Positions 37,823 to 47,200 of a stretch of 64,000 bases of DNA are shown here, one piece after another; positions within the stretch are counted from its first letter, which is position 1; each line of letters opens with the position of its first letter. This DNA comes from Paraburkholderia podalyriae (GTDB taxonomy: Bacteria; Pseudomonadota; Gammaproteobacteria; Burkholderiales; Burkholderiaceae). The DNA is taken from positions 186,001-250,000 of the forward strand of contig NZ_VZQQ01000006.1 in the NCBI RefSeq assembly GCF_014397785.1, read 5' to 3'. A model generated the notes under the pieces. It was not told the DNA's origin, made no database searches, and saw nothing but the letters and a program-made list of their open reading frames with translations. A program made the position numbers and the translations under genes.

Positions 37823-37865
37823 GTACTAAATAACATTCCTTCAGACATCGTACTTTCGGTAACAT
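37823..37865. promoter_or_regulatory. Direct repeat in the rpiR/deaminase divergent promoter
   Basis: GTACT-AAA-TAACAT at 37823-37836 recurs as GTACT-TTCGG-TAACAT at 37850-37865. Both lie in an AT-rich stretch of the 155-base gap between the divergent RpiR and deaminase genes. They are candidate sites for the RpiR regulator, which usually binds tandem or inverted short elements. Confidence 0.45.
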
Positions 37866-37914
37866 GATAAAGTCAAATCTGACTCAATTTACCCGGACGA
37901 TGGAGCACGGAGAC

Positions 37915-39192
37915 ATGAAAGTTACAAACTATCAGGGCGCGACGATTGATCCTTATAGCAAGGGCTTGGGCATGGTTCCGGGCACGAGCATCCAACTGAC
38001 GGACGCCGCGCGCCTCGAGTGGAACCTGCTCGCCGAAGACGTCAGCCTGCCGGCCGCAGTGCTGTACGCGGATCGCGTCGAGCACAACCTGAAGTGGATG
38101 CAGGCGTTCGTCGCCGAATACGGCGTCAAGCTCGCGCCCCACGGTAAGACCACGATGGCGCCACAACTGTTTCGCCGTCAGCTCGAAACCGGCGCGTGGG
38201 GCATCACGCTCGCCACCGCTCATCAGGTGCGCGCGGCGTACCACGGCGGCGTCTCGCGCATCCTGATGGCGAACCAACTGGTCGGCCGCCGCAACATGAT
38301 GATGATCGCCGAATTGCTCAGCGATCCGGATTTCGAATTTTTCTGCCTCGTCGATTCGGTCGAAGGCGTCGAGCAGCTCGGCGAATTCTTCACGTCGGTG
38401 AAAAAGCCGCTGCAGGTGCTGCTCGAACTCGGCGTGCCGGGCGGGCGCACCGGCGTGCGCGATGAAGCGCAGCGCAACGCGGTGCTGGACGCGATCGCGC
38501 GCTATCCGGACGTGCTCAAGCTCGCGGGCGTCGAACTGTACGAAGGCGTGCTGAAGGAAGAAGCCGAGGTCCGCGCGTTCCTGCAAGGCGCGGTCGCGGT
38601 AACGCGCGAACTGGTCGAGCAAAGGCGTTTCGCGCGCTCACCGGCGGTGCTATCGGGCGCGGGATCGGCGTGGTACGACGTGGTCGCCGAAGAGTTCGCG
38701 CAGGCGACGCAAACCGGCAAGGTCGAGGTCGTGCTGCGCCCGGGCTGCTATCTGACGCATGACGTGGGCATCTATCGCAAGGCGCAGACCGACATCTTCA
38801 AGCGCAATCCGGTCGCGAAGAAAATGGGCGAAGGGCTGCTGCCGGCGCTGCAATTGTGGGCGTACGTGCAGTCGATTCCCGAGCCGGATCGCGCGATCAT
38901 CGGCCTCGGCAAACGCGACTCCGCGTTCGACGCTGGTATGCCGGAGCCCGCGCGTCACTATCGTCCGGGCCAGCAAGCGCCGCGCGACATCGCCGCGAGC
39001 GAGGGCTGGGAAATCTTCGGCCTGATGGATCAGCACGCGTATCTGCGGATTCCCGCTGGCGCCGATCTGAAAGTGGGTGACATGATCGCGTTCGACATCT
39101 CGCATCCATGCCTGACGTTCGACAAGTGGAAGCAGGTGCTGGTCGTCGATCCGCAGTATCGCGTGAAGGAAGTGATCGAGACGTTCTTCTGA
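37915..39192 (+). CDS. PLP-dependent D-amino-acid deaminase (D-serine/D-threonine dehydratase-like)
   Basis: A 425-residue fold-type III PLP enzyme of the DSD1 class. The PLP lysine is Lys78 in KLAPHGKTTMAPQ, and ELGVPGGRTGVRD, VLSGAGSAWYD and DHPCL-like FDISHPCLTFD at the C-terminus (metal-binding His and Cys) fit eukaryotic-type D-serine dehydratases. The expected reaction removes ammonia from a D-amino acid through an enamine/imine to the 2-oxo acid. MKVTNYQGATIDP at 37915 is the start that matches relatives; in-frame ATGs at 37900 and 37864 lie upstream. It is divergent from the RpiR-deacylase-RidA run. A strong terminator follows. Confidence 0.88.
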   Translation: MKVTNYQGATIDPYSKGLGMVPGTSIQLTDAARLEWNLLAEDVSLPAAVLYADRVEHNLKWMQAFVAEYGVKLAPHGKTTMAPQLFRRQLETGAWGITLATAHQVRAAYHGGVSRILMANQLVGRRNMMMIAELLSDPDFEFFCLVDSVEGVEQLGEFFTSVKKPLQVLLELGVPGGRTGVRDEAQRNAVLDAIARYPDVLKLAGVELYEGVLKEEAEVRAFLQGAVAVTRELVEQRRFARSPAVLSGAGSAWYDVVAEEFAQATQTGKVEVVLRPGCYLTHDVGIYRKAQTDIFKRNPVAKKMGEGLLPALQLWAYVQSIPEPDRAIIGLGKRDSAFDAGMPEPARHYRPGQQAPRDIAASEGWEIFGLMDQHAYLRIPAGADLKVGDMIAFDISHPCLTFDKWKQVLVVDPQYRVKEVIETFF

Positions 39193-39240
39193 TTGGCCTG
39201 GATTGCGCCGCGCTCATTGAAGCGCGAGTTGTTCGACCAA

Positions 39241-39278
39241 AAAAAAGGCTGTGCGCCCTTGGGCTCACAGCCTTTTTT
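39241..39278 (+). terminator. Bidirectional terminator between the deaminase gene and marR
   Basis: GGCTGTGCGCCC and GGGCTCACAGCC form a 12-bp stem with one mismatch at 39247-39272, flanked by six A on the left and six T on the right. It can therefore terminate both converging transcripts. Confidence 0.88.
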
Positions 39279-39301
39279 ATCGCCCCGCCCGGAGCAGAAG
39301 A

Positions 39302-39805
39302 TCACACGCGTTGCGCCGCCTCGTCGCCAGCGCTCTGCTGCGCCGCCGCGACGTCCACGCTCGCGGCGCTGGCGTTGGCCGTCACTTCGCCGATGCGCGT
39401 CTCCAGCATTTTCAGCGCGCTCGACAACGCCCCGAGCGCCTCATCCGGCAACCCGGCCATCGTGTCGTGCAAAAACGCATTGCGACGCGGCAGGCTCTCC
39501 TCGGTTGCGGCGTGCCCCGCTTCGGTCAGGCGCACGTTGGTCACGCGGTTGTCGCGTGCATCCATGCTGCGCGCGATCCAGCCCATGCCTTCGAGCGCCT
39601 TCAATTGTCGCGTCAACGCACCCGGATCGACGCGCAGCCGCTCGACCAGCCGCTTCTGCGACGACTCGCCGGCCTGCTCGTGCAGCGCGAGCAGAATGCG
39701 CCAGCGTGGCAACGGATGACCCACCTGGGCCTCGAATGCCGACATAAACGCCCGATACGTGCGGCCGAATTGCTGCATGATGGCGACGCGGTCCTGTTCT
39801 TCCAT
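39302..39805 (-). CDS. MarR family transcriptional regulator
   Basis: A 167-residue winged-helix regulator. PLPRWRILLALHEQAGESSQKRLVERLRVDPGALTRQLKALEGMGWI is divided between helices 2-5 and includes the DNA-recognition helix; MDARDNRVTNVRLTEAG is the wing. The C-terminus is Ala-rich. CAGG lies six bases before the ATG at 39805; a TTG at 39832 is an alternative. It follows the DHA2 transporter by 30 bases on the same strand and probably represses the pair; the ligand is likely a transporter substrate, as in EmrR/FarR-type systems. Confidence 0.88.
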   Translation of the reverse strand: MEEQDRVAIMQQFGRTYRAFMSAFEAQVGHPLPRWRILLALHEQAGESSQKRLVERLRVDPGALTRQLKALEGMGWIARSMDARDNRVTNVRLTEAGHAATEESLPRRNAFLHDTMAGLPDEALGALSSALKMLETRIGEVTANASAASVDVAAAQQSAGDEAAQRV

Positions 39806-39835
39806 AATCTGCCTGTCCAACCCCAAGTCCAAAAA

Positions 39836-41431
39836 TCAGTCTGCGTGAATCACCGGCTCGAGCTTGCGCTGCAGCTTGATCGGCGGTACGCGGCGGGTTT
39901 GCCACACCGACACGACGGCGATCACCGCGGCCACCGCGAGACCCAGATGAATCGCCGCGACCAGCGCCTCGCGCGCGCTTTCGAGCAGCATCGCGCCGTT
40001 GTGGCCCGCGTGCGTCAACTGGTTGACGAGCGTGGTCTGCGCATCGCGATTGATCAGGATCTGCGGATCGCCGAGATCGGCGAACCAGTGCGACGCGCCC
40101 GCGCCTTCGAGAGCATTGCGCACGCCGCTCTTGTACATGTGAGTCACCAGCGTACCGGTCAACGCGGTGCCGATCATGCCACCGATCATCCGCAGCGACT
40201 GCAGCAGCGCGGTCGCGATGCCGAGATGTTCGCGGCCCGCGGTCTGCTGCGCGAAGATCGTCAGGTTCGGCATCACGAAGCCCAGCCCGAGGCCGCCGAC
40301 GACCATGAACGACATCAGCACCCATTGCTGCATCGAACGGGTCGCGACGACGATGCCAAGGCATGACAGCGCGACCATTGCAAAGCCGACGTACAGCATC
40401 AGGTTCGGATTCTTCACCCGCGACACGACGCGCCCGTTCGCGATACTGCCGATCGTGATGAACACGACGAGTGGCGTGATCACAATGCCCGCCTCTTTCG
40501 GCGACATGCCGAAGCCGCCCTGGAACAGCAGGGGCGCGTAGAACAGCAGCGAGAACATCGTGAAACCGCCGAGCACTGCCAGTGTGAACAGCGCGGCGAG
40601 GCTGCGGTTGCGGAACATGTCGACGGGCAGGATTGCGGTCGGGCAGCGCTTTTCCCATTTCCACAGCGCGATGGCCGACGTGACGGCGAGCCCGAGCAGC
40701 GCGAACGCGCTCAGCGTGATGCCGTGCTTCGGCAGCAATTCGACGAACAGCTGCAGCGAGCCGAGCGCGATCGCGATCAGCAGTGCACCGGGCCAGTCGA
40801 GGCGCATTTTGCCGGTGTGCTCGACGTGTCGCAGATGCGGCAGGAAACGCCACACGAAAAACAGCGATAGCAGGCCGACCGGCAGATTCACGTAGAACAC
40901 CGAACGCCAGCCGTAGTACTGCGTCAGAAAACCGCCGAGCGACGGCCCGACCGCGTTCGCGATGCCGAACGCCGAGCTCATCAACACCTGCCAGCGCAGC
41001 CGTACGACGGAATCAGGGAATAGATCGGGAATGCACGCGAACGCGGTGCCGACCAGCATACCGCCGCCGATACCCTGCAGCCCGCGCGCGAGTACCAGAT
41101 TCAGCATGTTGTTGGCCGCACCGCATAGCACCGACGCGCCGGTGAACACGACGATCGACGCAATCACAAACGGCTTGCGCCCGTAGTAATCGCCGAGCCG
41201 CCCGAAGACCGGCACGGTGATCACTGAAGTCAGCAGGTACGACGTGGCGACCCACGCATACAGTTCGAAGCCGCGGAGTTCTGACACGATGGTGGGCAGC
41301 GCGGTGCCGACCACGGTCTGGTCGAGCGCGACCAGCATCGTGACGAACGAGATGCCGAGCATGGCCAGCAGGGATTCGCGGAACGGTAAAACTTGCCCGC
41401 TCGAGTGAGGGGCGGCGGTATGGACAGCCAT
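39836..41431 (-). CDS. DHA2 family (EmrB/QacA) MFS drug efflux transporter
   Basis: A 531-residue 14-helix transporter. It has the motif A loop GRLGDYYGRKPFV (about 72-84), the DHA2 motif C segment AVGPSLGGFLTQYYGWRSVFYVNLPVGLL and the N-terminal acidic LDQTVVGTALPTI in helix 1, all diagnostic for DHA2 drug/proton antiporters. Substrate cannot be inferred. It is the first gene of the pair with marR, and an inverted repeat lies in its leader. There is no adjacent membrane-fusion (EmrA-like) gene, so it probably works alone in the inner membrane. Confidence 0.92.
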   Translation of the reverse strand: MAVHTAAPHSSGQVLPFRESLLAMLGISFVTMLVALDQTVVGTALPTIVSELRGFELYAWVATSYLLTSVITVPVFGRLGDYYGRKPFVIASIVVFTGASVLCGAANNMLNLVLARGLQGIGGGMLVGTAFACIPDLFPDSVVRLRWQVLMSSAFGIANAVGPSLGGFLTQYYGWRSVFYVNLPVGLLSLFFVWRFLPHLRHVEHTGKMRLDWPGALLIAIALGSLQLFVELLPKHGITLSAFALLGLAVTSAIALWKWEKRCPTAILPVDMFRNRSLAALFTLAVLGGFTMFSLLFYAPLLFQGGFGMSPKEAGIVITPLVVFITIGSIANGRVVSRVKNPNLMLYVGFAMVALSCLGIVVATRSMQQWVLMSFMVVGGLGLGFVMPNLTIFAQQTAGREHLGIATALLQSLRMIGGMIGTALTGTLVTHMYKSGVRNALEGAGASHWFADLGDPQILINRDAQTTLVNQLTHAGHNGAMLLESAREALVAAIHLGLAVAAVIAVVSVWQTRRVPPIKLQRKLEPVIHAD

Positions 41432-41448
41432 TTTTGATGGAGCAAAAG

Positions 41449-41460
41449 TTGACGTGTCAA
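41449..41460. promoter_or_regulatory. Inverted repeat in the DHA2 transporter leader
   Basis: TTGAC-GT-GTCAA lies at 41449-41460, 17 bases before the transporter ATG. Its position in the leader of a transporter-marR operon makes it a candidate MarR operator. Confidence 0.45.
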
Positions 41461-41570
41461 AGAATTGTGGATCATATCACGGCGCGATGCTCCAGGCGTG
41501 ACCGGAACGCGGCTTGCAACGCGGTAGACTGACCCGAAGTACCCGACGACACGACATGCCAGGGAGGCTC

Positions 41571-42410
41571 ATGCAGCCGAATTCGCTTGCAGCACCATCC
41601 TTATCGGAGCAGGACCTCACCGCGCTGCGGCGGGCGAAACACCAGCTCGAAAGCCCCGCGCTCACGATGAAGCTCGCGAGCGTCGTCGGCGCGCCGATCG
41701 AGAAGCTGCTGTCGCGCATCCCGGCGTTCGCCAACGAAAAGGTGTCCGATGCGACGCAGGCCGCGTTGCGCAAATGTTTGTCGATCGCACTGCGCACGCT
41801 CGGCCGGCGCGACGACGCGAAGCTGCTCGCGCCTGACAAGCCCAACAACCTGCTGCACAAATTCGCGGTCGCGACGACTGGTGCGGCCGGCGGTGCGTTT
41901 GGACTGGTCGCGCTGCCGGTCGAGCTGCCGGTCACGACCACGCTGATGTTCCGCTCGATCTGCGACATCGCGCGCAGCGAGGGCGAGGACCTGAGCTCGG
42001 TCGAAACGCAACTGCAATGCCTGACCGTACTCGGCATGGGCGGCACATCGAGCGAGGACGACGACGCCGACCTCGGCTACTTCTTCATGCGTGGCGCGCT
42101 AGCGCAGGCGGTGTCGAAAGCGTCGTCCGAAGTGGCCAGCAAGGGCTTCACGACACACGGCACGGCGGCACTGCTGCGGCTGCTCAACGCGATCGCCGCG
42201 CGCTTTTCGGTGCAGGTCAGCGAACAGATCGCGGCCAAGTCGATTCCGGCAATCGGCGCGGTACTCGGCGCGATGGTCAACACCGTGTTTATCGATCACT
42301 TCCAGCAGGTCGCGCATGGCCACTTCACCGTGCGGCGGCTCGAGCGACAATACGGCCAGCAAACGATCGAGGCCGTCTATCGGACGCTCGACGTCACGCT
42401 CGACACCTGA
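41571..42410 (+). CDS. EcsC family protein
   Basis: A 279-residue EcsC-domain protein. Hallmark blocks are LASVVGAPIEKLLSRIPAFA, FAVATTGAAGGAFGLVALPVELPVTTTLMF and a long C-terminal ITGAVLGAMVNTVFIDHFQ-like stretch (here AIGAVLGAMVNTVFIDHF). EcsC was named from the Bacillus ecs operon but its biochemical role is unknown; members often have amphipathic or weak membrane segments. AGGGAGG lies just before the ATG at 41571; earlier ATGs (41556, 41514) are less well supported. Its 3' end overlaps the converging esterase gene by 34 bases. Confidence 0.85.
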   Translation: MQPNSLAAPSLSEQDLTALRRAKHQLESPALTMKLASVVGAPIEKLLSRIPAFANEKVSDATQAALRKCLSIALRTLGRRDDAKLLAPDKPNNLLHKFAVATTGAAGGAFGLVALPVELPVTTTLMFRSICDIARSEGEDLSSVETQLQCLTVLGMGGTSSEDDDADLGYFFMRGALAQAVSKASSEVASKGFTTHGTAALLRLLNAIAARFSVQVSEQIAAKSIPAIGAVLGAMVNTVFIDHFQQVAHGHFTVRRLERQYGQQTIEAVYRTLDVTLDT

Positions 42411-43345
42411 GCCCGATTCGCGGCGCGGCTCGTCGCGCGTCGCACGAACGCCGCCGCGCGGTCGAGCGCGCGGTTCGCCTCCGGCATGAACGGCGCGAAC
42501 ATCGGCCACACGTGCGGCACGTTATTCCACACCTCGCATTCGCAATCGACACCCGCCGCATGCGCGTTGTCGGCGACGCGGCGCGCGTCGTCGAGCAGCA
42601 CCTCGGTGCTGCCCGCCTGGACGAACAGCGGCGGCAGACCGCGCAGGTCCGCGTAGACCGGCGAAGCGTACGGATGCGTGGCTGATGCGTCGCCGAGATA
42701 GACCTTGGCCGCGCGCTCGATCGAGGCGCCGCAGAACATCGGATCGACGCTGTCGTTGGTGCGCAGGCTCGCGCCGGTCGCCGCGAGATCGGTCCACGGC
42801 GAGAACAGCAGGCCGCCGGCGGGCATCGGCGCGCCGACGTCGCGCAGCGCGACCAGTGTGGCGAGCGCGAGACCGCCGCCGGCCGAGTCGCCAGCGATCA
42901 CGATCGAGCTCGGTGCGATGCCCATCGCGAGCAACTGTCGATAGGCGGCGGTGGCGTCGTCGAGCGCGGCCGGGAAGCGATGCTCGGGCGCGAGGCGATA
43001 GTCGAGGGAGAAGAGCCGCGCGTCGGCGCGCGGCGCGAGAGCGAACGTCAGCGACCGATGCGTGCGCGGCGAGCAGAAGTAGTAGCCGCCGCCGTGGCAA
43101 TACAGCACCGTGGGCTCCGCGCCGCCGGCCGTGCCGCCGTCCACGCGCTCCAGCCATTCGCCCACGAGCGGTGCGTCGCTCACGCCATACGTTTCGCGCA
43201 GATGCCAGCCGCGAGGCACGCGTGGCGACCATACGCGCGTCGAGGTCAGCGCGCGCGCCCGTTCGACGTTGATCAACGGTTTGAGAGTTTCGGGCCGGAA
43301 CTGCCTGCGCAAGTACCAGCACGCGAGCGCGCTTTGCCAGCTCAT
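42377..43345 (-). CDS. Alpha/beta hydrolase (HSL-type acetyl esterase)
   Basis: A 322-residue hydrolase of the hormone-sensitive-lipase/Aes family. The oxyanion-hole motif CHGGGYYF is at 83-90, the nucleophile Ser154 is in AGDSAGGGLA, and an Asp in the late strand plus His in WNNVPHVWPMF complete the triad. Such enzymes cleave short-chain acyl esters. AAGGGG lies 9 bases before the ATG at 43345; the frame runs much further upstream but without similarity. The gene's last 34 bases overlap the end of the EcsC gene on the other strand. Confidence 0.88.
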   Translation of the reverse strand: MSWQSALACWYLRRQFRPETLKPLINVERARALTSTRVWSPRVPRGWHLRETYGVSDAPLVGEWLERVDGGTAGGAEPTVLYCHGGGYYFCSPRTHRSLTFALAPRADARLFSLDYRLAPEHRFPAALDDATAAYRQLLAMGIAPSSIVIAGDSAGGGLALATLVALRDVGAPMPAGGLLFSPWTDLAATGASLRTNDSVDPMFCGASIERAAKVYLGDASATHPYASPVYADLRGLPPLFVQAGSTEVLLDDARRVADNAHAAGVDCECEVWNNVPHVWPMFAPFMPEANRALDRAAAFVRRATSRAANRAQVSSVTSSVR

Positions 43346-43476
43346 CGGGACATGCCCCTTCGTTGAAGTCCCGTCATGGTACGTGCGTTGGCGGGGGCGC
43401 CGTTGGACGGCGGGCTCTAGTCGCGTGACGGTGGTCGTGGGCCGTGGCTCGCGCGCTCGGCCCGCGAGTGCCGCGC

Positions 43477-43911
43477 CTAGTTCGCCGGCAACACCTGCCC
43501 GCGAATTTCGCCCATCGGATTCTGCGCGGTATGAATATTGAAGTACCACTGCCCCGCCATCAGATCGGTGACCTGCTGCTCGGTCAGCTTCGTCGTGCCG
43601 TTGATCGGACTCGCGAGCGCATGCTTGTCGATCGGCACCTGGATCTTCGCGTTCTGGCCGACCGGCGCGGGACCGTGGAAATGCGCGGCGGTGACCGGAC
43701 CGCTCAAGCCGTCGTAAGTAACGGTCCACTGCAGCGATTGGGTGGACGTGTCGAAGGTCGCATTCAGTGTGCCGTGCCCGTGACTCACGCGCGGCGGCAC
43801 TTCGCTCGACGGCTCGAGATCCGCTTTTAGCGCAACGGCGTCTGCGAACGCAGCGCCCGATGCAAGCACCCACAACACCACGGCCAGATTCAATTTTCGC
43901 AGCGAAATCAT
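43477..43911 (-). CDS. Exported CHRD-domain protein
   Basis: A 144-residue secreted protein. A signal peptide (MISLRKLNLAVVLWVLASGAAFA, cut near residue 23) precedes one CHRD (chordin-like) domain containing SSEVPPRVSHGHGTLNATFD, YDGLSGPVTAAHFHGPA and the C-terminal YFNIHTAQNPMGEIRGQV. The His-rich strand AHFHGPA and FNIHT are typical; the bacterial function is unknown. GGAG lies six bases before the ATG. The tail of the frame to 44073 is not part of the gene. It is a single gene with no obvious operon partners. Confidence 0.9.
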   Translation of the reverse strand: MISLRKLNLAVVLWVLASGAAFADAVALKADLEPSSEVPPRVSHGHGTLNATFDTSTQSLQWTVTYDGLSGPVTAAHFHGPAPVGQNAKIQVPIDKHALASPINGTTKLTEQQVTDLMAGQWYFNIHTAQNPMGEIRGQVLPAN

Positions 43912-44143
43912 GGTCTTCTCCGGACATTGACGCGCCGCCGCGGCGCCAGTGTCGGCCGTGCGGAGCTTCCACATACTAGTGCAATTCATTTGAAGCCGGT
44001 GACGCCGGGACGGTGGTTTGTTAGTCCGCTTTAACTCGAACCGGGCGTAATTCAAACGCAAGGCCTGCTGCAAGACCGTTTTAATCGATTTAACCGAAAA
44101 GTTAGTTGCGCGATTCGTAATGAATAAATCAGGTCATTCCTGG

Positions 44144-44224
44144 TATGCTTCGATTCGCGAGAAGTGACTCCTTCATCGAAGGATGTCTCCAAATCTTTAA
44201 CGCGGCTTCGGCCGCGTTTTTTTT
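44144..44224 (+). ncRNA. Candidate small RNA gene with its own promoter and terminator
   Basis: No plus-strand gene lies within 1.7 kb upstream, yet a strong plus-strand terminator is present at 44199-44224 (AACGCGGC-TTCG-GCCGCGTT followed by eight T). About 45 bases before it is an extended -10 element, TGGTATGCT (hexamer at 44144-44149), and a 6-bp hairpin TCCTTC-ATC-GAAGGA at 44169-44183. A transcript of about 70 nt from about 44156 is predicted. The -35 is weak. No translated product of note is encoded. Confidence 0.4.
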
Positions 44225-44292
44225 GTCCCGATTTTTGGTCGAGGCCGTTTGAATTGCCCGCGCATTTGCGCAAAGTTACGGCGCACCGCTTG

Positions 44293-47200
44293 TTAGTCGA
44301 GCAATGCGGCCTGTTGTTCGATGCCATCGAGCATCGCCTCGCATCGGCGGATTAATGCATGCCCCCCGTCACGCAACTGCTCGGGCTTCGCAGCAATGTC
44401 GCGGCAATAGGCTTCGAGTACCTGTACGAGCGGCGGATACTGCAGCACGTTCGCCGCTCCCGTCACACGATGCAGCCACTCGTGCACCCGTCGCACATCC
44501 GCGCGTTCGAGCAACGTCGCAAGCGCGTTGATGTCGTCGCGCAGCGACGAGACGAATGAACCGAGCAACGCCTTGACTGTCGACTCGCTTCCCCATAACT
44601 GCGTCATGTGCGCGAGTTCGACGGGCACGAACGGTTCAGGACCGACACGCAGCGTGGCCGGCCGCTCGCCGGCTGGCGCGGACGAAACGCGACCGGATGT
44701 TTCCGCCGGTGCGGAGTGCCGCGCGCTGTCGGTCCCAAACCAGCGGCTCAGGTAGTCGCGCAACGTGGCGAGCCGGGTCGGCTTGGTCAGACTGTCGTCC
44801 ATGCCGGCTTCGCGGCACAGACTCAGGTCGTCAGGCGCGGTATTGGCCGTGATGCCGAGTATCGGCAGACGCTGCGCGCCGCCGCGCAGTGCCTCCGCCT
44901 CGCGGATACGGCGGGTCAATTCGTAGCCGGACAGGTTCGGCATGTGACAGTCCGTGATCAGGCAGCCATAGCTCGTACTCTCCAGCGCGGCGAGCGCCTC
45001 GGCGCCGTCGTTCGCGACGTCGCACGCGAAACCCAGCAGCGCGAGTTGATGGCGGATCAGCTCCTGATTGACCGGATGATCTTCCGCAACAAGGATCAGC
45101 CGCCCGCACGCGATCGCGCGTTCACGATCGGGCGGCTTCGCGACGCCATCGGTCGTGAACGGCATGCCTGCCGCACGCAATGCCGTCGGAGCCATCGACG
45201 GCAGGCCGGCCATCGCGGCCGCGCATGCGGCGTCGAGGCCGCGCCACGAAATCGGATTGATGCTCACGCGCACCTTGTCGTCGAGGATGCGGTAACCCGT
45301 CGGCTTCGGTTTTTCGGTCAGCGTGACGACGCGCGTATTCGCGCCGATCGGGACGGGCAATGTGACGTCCTCGCCGACGAACAGCAGATCTGCGCGGCTC
45401 AGCACAGCGCTTTTGCGCAGTGTCGCCGCATCGGGCGGGAGGCTGCTCAGTTCGAGCCCGAGCGCCTCGCCGAAGTGTGCGAGGGCTCGACCGATGCGCG
45501 GATCACGCGTGATCACCACGCCGAGTTTGCCGCGCAGATCGTTGACCGGATAGCGCTGCGCGACGATCGGCATCGTCAGTCGCACCATCATGCTCGTGCC
45601 GTGGCCGGGTTCGCTGCGCAGCGTGAGCGTGCCGTTCATCAGGTCGATCAGTTTGCGGCAGATCGTCAGCCCAAGGCCCGTGCCGCCGAAGCGCCGCGTG
45701 GTGGACGATTCCGCCTGCACGAACGGCTCGAACAGACGCGACTGCACATCCGCCGCGATGCCGATGCCGGTGTCCTGCACGGTTAGCTCGAACGTCTGCG
45801 AATCCGCGCGATCTGCGACGACCGCCACGCTCACACCCACCTCGCCCTTCGGCGTGAACTTGATCGCATTGCCGAGCAGATTGAACAGGATCTGCCGCAG
45901 ACGCACGCTATCGCCGCTCAGCGTCGCAGCGACGTCGGCCGCGATGTCGACGCGCACTTTGAGCCCATTTTCGTGGGCGCGCCCCGCGAGCAGGCCGACC
46001 GCGTTATCGACGAGTTCGCGCAGATCGATCGGCTCCGCTTCGAGCGTGAGCCGCCCCGCCTCGATCTTCGAATAATCGAGCAAATCATCGAGAATCTGCA
46101 GCAGCGCGCCCGCCGACTCGTGGATCATGCCGAGCATTTCGCTCTGATCGGTACTGAGCGGCGTGCGCTCGAGCACTTCGACGAGACCCAGCACGCCGTT
46201 CATCGGGGTGCGGATTTCGTGGCTCATCATCGCGAAGAAGCCGTCCTTCGCGCGCGAGGCCGCCTCGGCAACATCCCGTGCTCGCGCCAGCTCCTCCGAA
46301 CGCGCGCGCTCGACGCTCGCATCGACCCAATAACCGCTCCACACGACGCTGCCATCGGCTTCGCGCCGCGGCACCAGCTCGGCCCGCAGCCACTTCAACT
46401 GACCGGCGCTTTCGAGGCGGAACTCCATATGCACCGGCGTGCAACAGGTCGCGGAACGCTCGAGCTCGGCGAGAACGAGCGGCCGATCCAGCTCCGACAC
46501 GCGCTGGAAATCGACCCGCGCGCGCCGATGCGAAGCATCACCCTCGCCGAGCAGATGCCGCGTATCGCCGCCGATGTACGGGAACGAATACGCGCCGGCC
46601 GGCGCGCGTCGCAACTGGAACACGACGGCCGGCAACGAGCGCGTGACGTCGAACAGGCGCCGTTCGGTTTCGCGCGCGCGCATTTCGGCGCGCCGGATGT
46701 CGGTGATGTCGACCATCGTGCCGAGCACGTACGCCGGCTGCCCGTCGCCGCCTTCGCAGACGCTGGTCCAGAAAATCCCATGCCGCGACTCGCCAGCGCG
46801 GTCCTCGAACTGCAGTTCGACTTTCGCGATGCCGCCGCCTCGCAGGATCTCGCGCGTCATGTCGTCGAGCACACGGCTGTTTGCGTCGCCCCAAGTGCCG
46901 ACCTCGGCCGTCGTACGCCCGAGCACGTCCTTGCGCTCCAGTCCGCACGCTTTCTCATAGGCCTCGTTGATCGCGATGTAGCGTCCGTCCAGGCCTTTCG
47001 CGATGAGCGGATACGGCACCGTCTTCATCATCGTTTGCTGGAAGTTCAGTTGCAGCGCGAGCTCGCGCTCGGTCTGCTTGCGCAGCCGGACTTCGCGTTG
47101 CAGCAGCACGTACGCGCGCAATGTGACCAGCAGCACGACGCCGATGCCGATCAGCACCGGCAGCAGCCGCACCGCGGTCACGCTCCAGATCGTGTCGTCC

